A DNA stretch of 64,000 nucleotides from Quadrisphaera setariae (lineage in GTDB: Bacteria > Actinomycetota > Actinomycetes > Actinomycetales > Quadrisphaeraceae). Within the stretch, counting starts at the first letter, position 1. The number at the start of each line of letters is the position of its first letter. A model generated the notes under the pieces. The model saw only the letters and a program-made list of their open reading frames with translations. It did not search any database and was not told the origin of the DNA. Positions 63,639 to 64,000 of the stretch are shown here, one piece after another. The stretch lies in NCBI RefSeq assembly GCF_008041935.1, contig NZ_VKAC01000003.1:337062-401061 (forward strand), given 5' to 3'. A program made the position numbers and the translations under genes.

Positions 63639-63994
63639 TCGTCCTCAGATTGTCCTCACTACTCTCCGCTGTCGAATGACTACACCCAAGTTTGTGCTGA
63701 CAAATAAGCTTGATCAGGCGTCAGAAGCGCCCGTGGCCGGCTCGTCTCCCGTAGCCGAGTCCGCGCGCAACGGCGCGCTAGGGCGGAGCAGTACCTCGTC
63801 TACTGCTTGGCGCGTCCGGTCGTCGCTGTCTGGCCAGAGGTGAGTCACGTCCCGTGAAGTGGTGTAGATCCCGGAGCCGCTCCCGGTGATCAACGCGGTC
63901 GTCTTCGTTGACGACGGCGTAGCGATCAAGTTGAACGGTCACCGCGCGATGTCAGTGAGACCTGCCTAGGGAACTCACCGAAGGACACCACGCG
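63639..63994. other. Lower-GC stretch after rnpB
   Basis: About 350 bp with visibly lower GC and AT-rich patches (for example GACAAATAAGCTTGATCAG near 63692-63710). Two overlapping short frames occur: a minus one at 63714-63929 and a plus one at 63676-63843 (55 codons, starting MTTPKFVLTNKLDQ). No promoter or known family is evident. Confidence 0.4.
63714..63929 (-). CDS. Doubtful small ORF, 71 aa
   Basis: A frame of 71 codons starting with TTG; the stop codon four codons upstream rules out extension. Its middle (SRDVTHLWPDSDDRTRQAVD) reads like a helical protein, and about 79% of third positions are G or C, better than the overlapping plus-strand frame but below the genome's usual level. 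No Shine-Dalgarno or family. I list it as possible only. Confidence 0.3.
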   Translation of the reverse strand: MIATPSSTKTTALITGSGSGIYTTSRDVTHLWPDSDDRTRQAVDEVLLRPSAPLRADSATGDEPATGASDA

Positions 63995-64000
63995 ATGACC
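63995..64000 (+). CDS. Start of a gene running off the window
   Basis: ATGACC at the very end, preceded 12 nt upstream by GAAGGA, a good ribosome binding site. Only two codons are visible, so nothing can be said about the product. Confidence 0.4.

Noticed and set aside
63676..63843. Plus-strand ORF of 55 codons, MTTPKFVLTNKLDQ..., as a peptide precursor
   Set aside because: Codon bias is poor (about 69% G/C in third positions), there is no ribosome binding site, and no modification or export genes are visible. It is mentioned only in the region note.

Overview
The window is about 64 kb of very GC-rich DNA (roughly 75% by eye) from an actinobacterial chromosome. Pointers to Actinomycetota are the DUF3145 and DUF3052 genes, two ANTAR-domain proteins, the order regulator-fabD-fabH-acpP-fabF next to a homodimeric-type aceE, and the dusB-dgt-dnaG neighbourhood. 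I cannot name the genus. No insertion sequence, prophage or CRISPR array is visible.

Layout. 1-6.6 kb: housekeeping (dusB end, dgt, cls, dnaG) and small conserved genes, one behind a LexA-type box. 6.6-13.6 kb: copper amine oxidase, a methyltransferase pair, a GH43-like protein, a PAS-GAF-ANTAR regulator and a zinc-ribbon-like protein. 13.7-32 kb: one large catabolic region. 32-37.6 kb: small signalling and stress proteins, an aldolase, a GNAT-like protein and an MTD1-like methylene-THF dehydrogenase. 37.6-41.4 kb: a LacI regulator beside a decayed sugar locus (5'-truncated GH4 glycosidase, truncated and frameshifted AraC regulator, kinase stub), then YqeY and a secreted two-repeat protein. 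41.5-47.2 kb: GNAT, Asp23-family pair, tRNA(CAU), ParA-like ATPase, tRNA-Asn, ArfB-like factor, a PIN/NYN-like protein and unknowns. 47.5-57 kb: DUF3145, the fatty-acid operon, aceE, fdhD. 57-64 kb: DUF3052, tRNA-Val, a Nif3/zinc-ribbon/rhodanese operon, ClC channel, anion permease, yaaA, rnpB, and a lower-GC tail.

The 13.7-32 kb region encodes what looks like a full route from external glycine betaine to pyruvate: a BCCT carrier, a Rieske monooxygenase with its reductase (GbcA/GbcB type; betaine to dimethylglycine), dimethylglycine oxidase, four-subunit sarcosine oxidase SoxBDAG, GlyA (glycine to serine) and SdaA (serine to pyruvate). PurU and FolE manage the folate pool that takes the methyl groups. 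Two local regulators, a GntR/FCD protein and an IclR protein, flank the parts. A near-identical 12-bp palindrome (CTGAT-R-CATCAG) lies at the predicted start of the glyA-sox operon and inside the carrier promoter, which suggests that one regulator controls both uptake and breakdown.

Transcription signals are unusually readable. At 19 gene starts a hexamer with A at position 2 and T at position 6 ends exactly 6 nt before the ATG or GTG, the arrangement of a leaderless mRNA. I used it to choose several starts. Perfect hairpins of 15-25 bp mark many convergent or operon ends.
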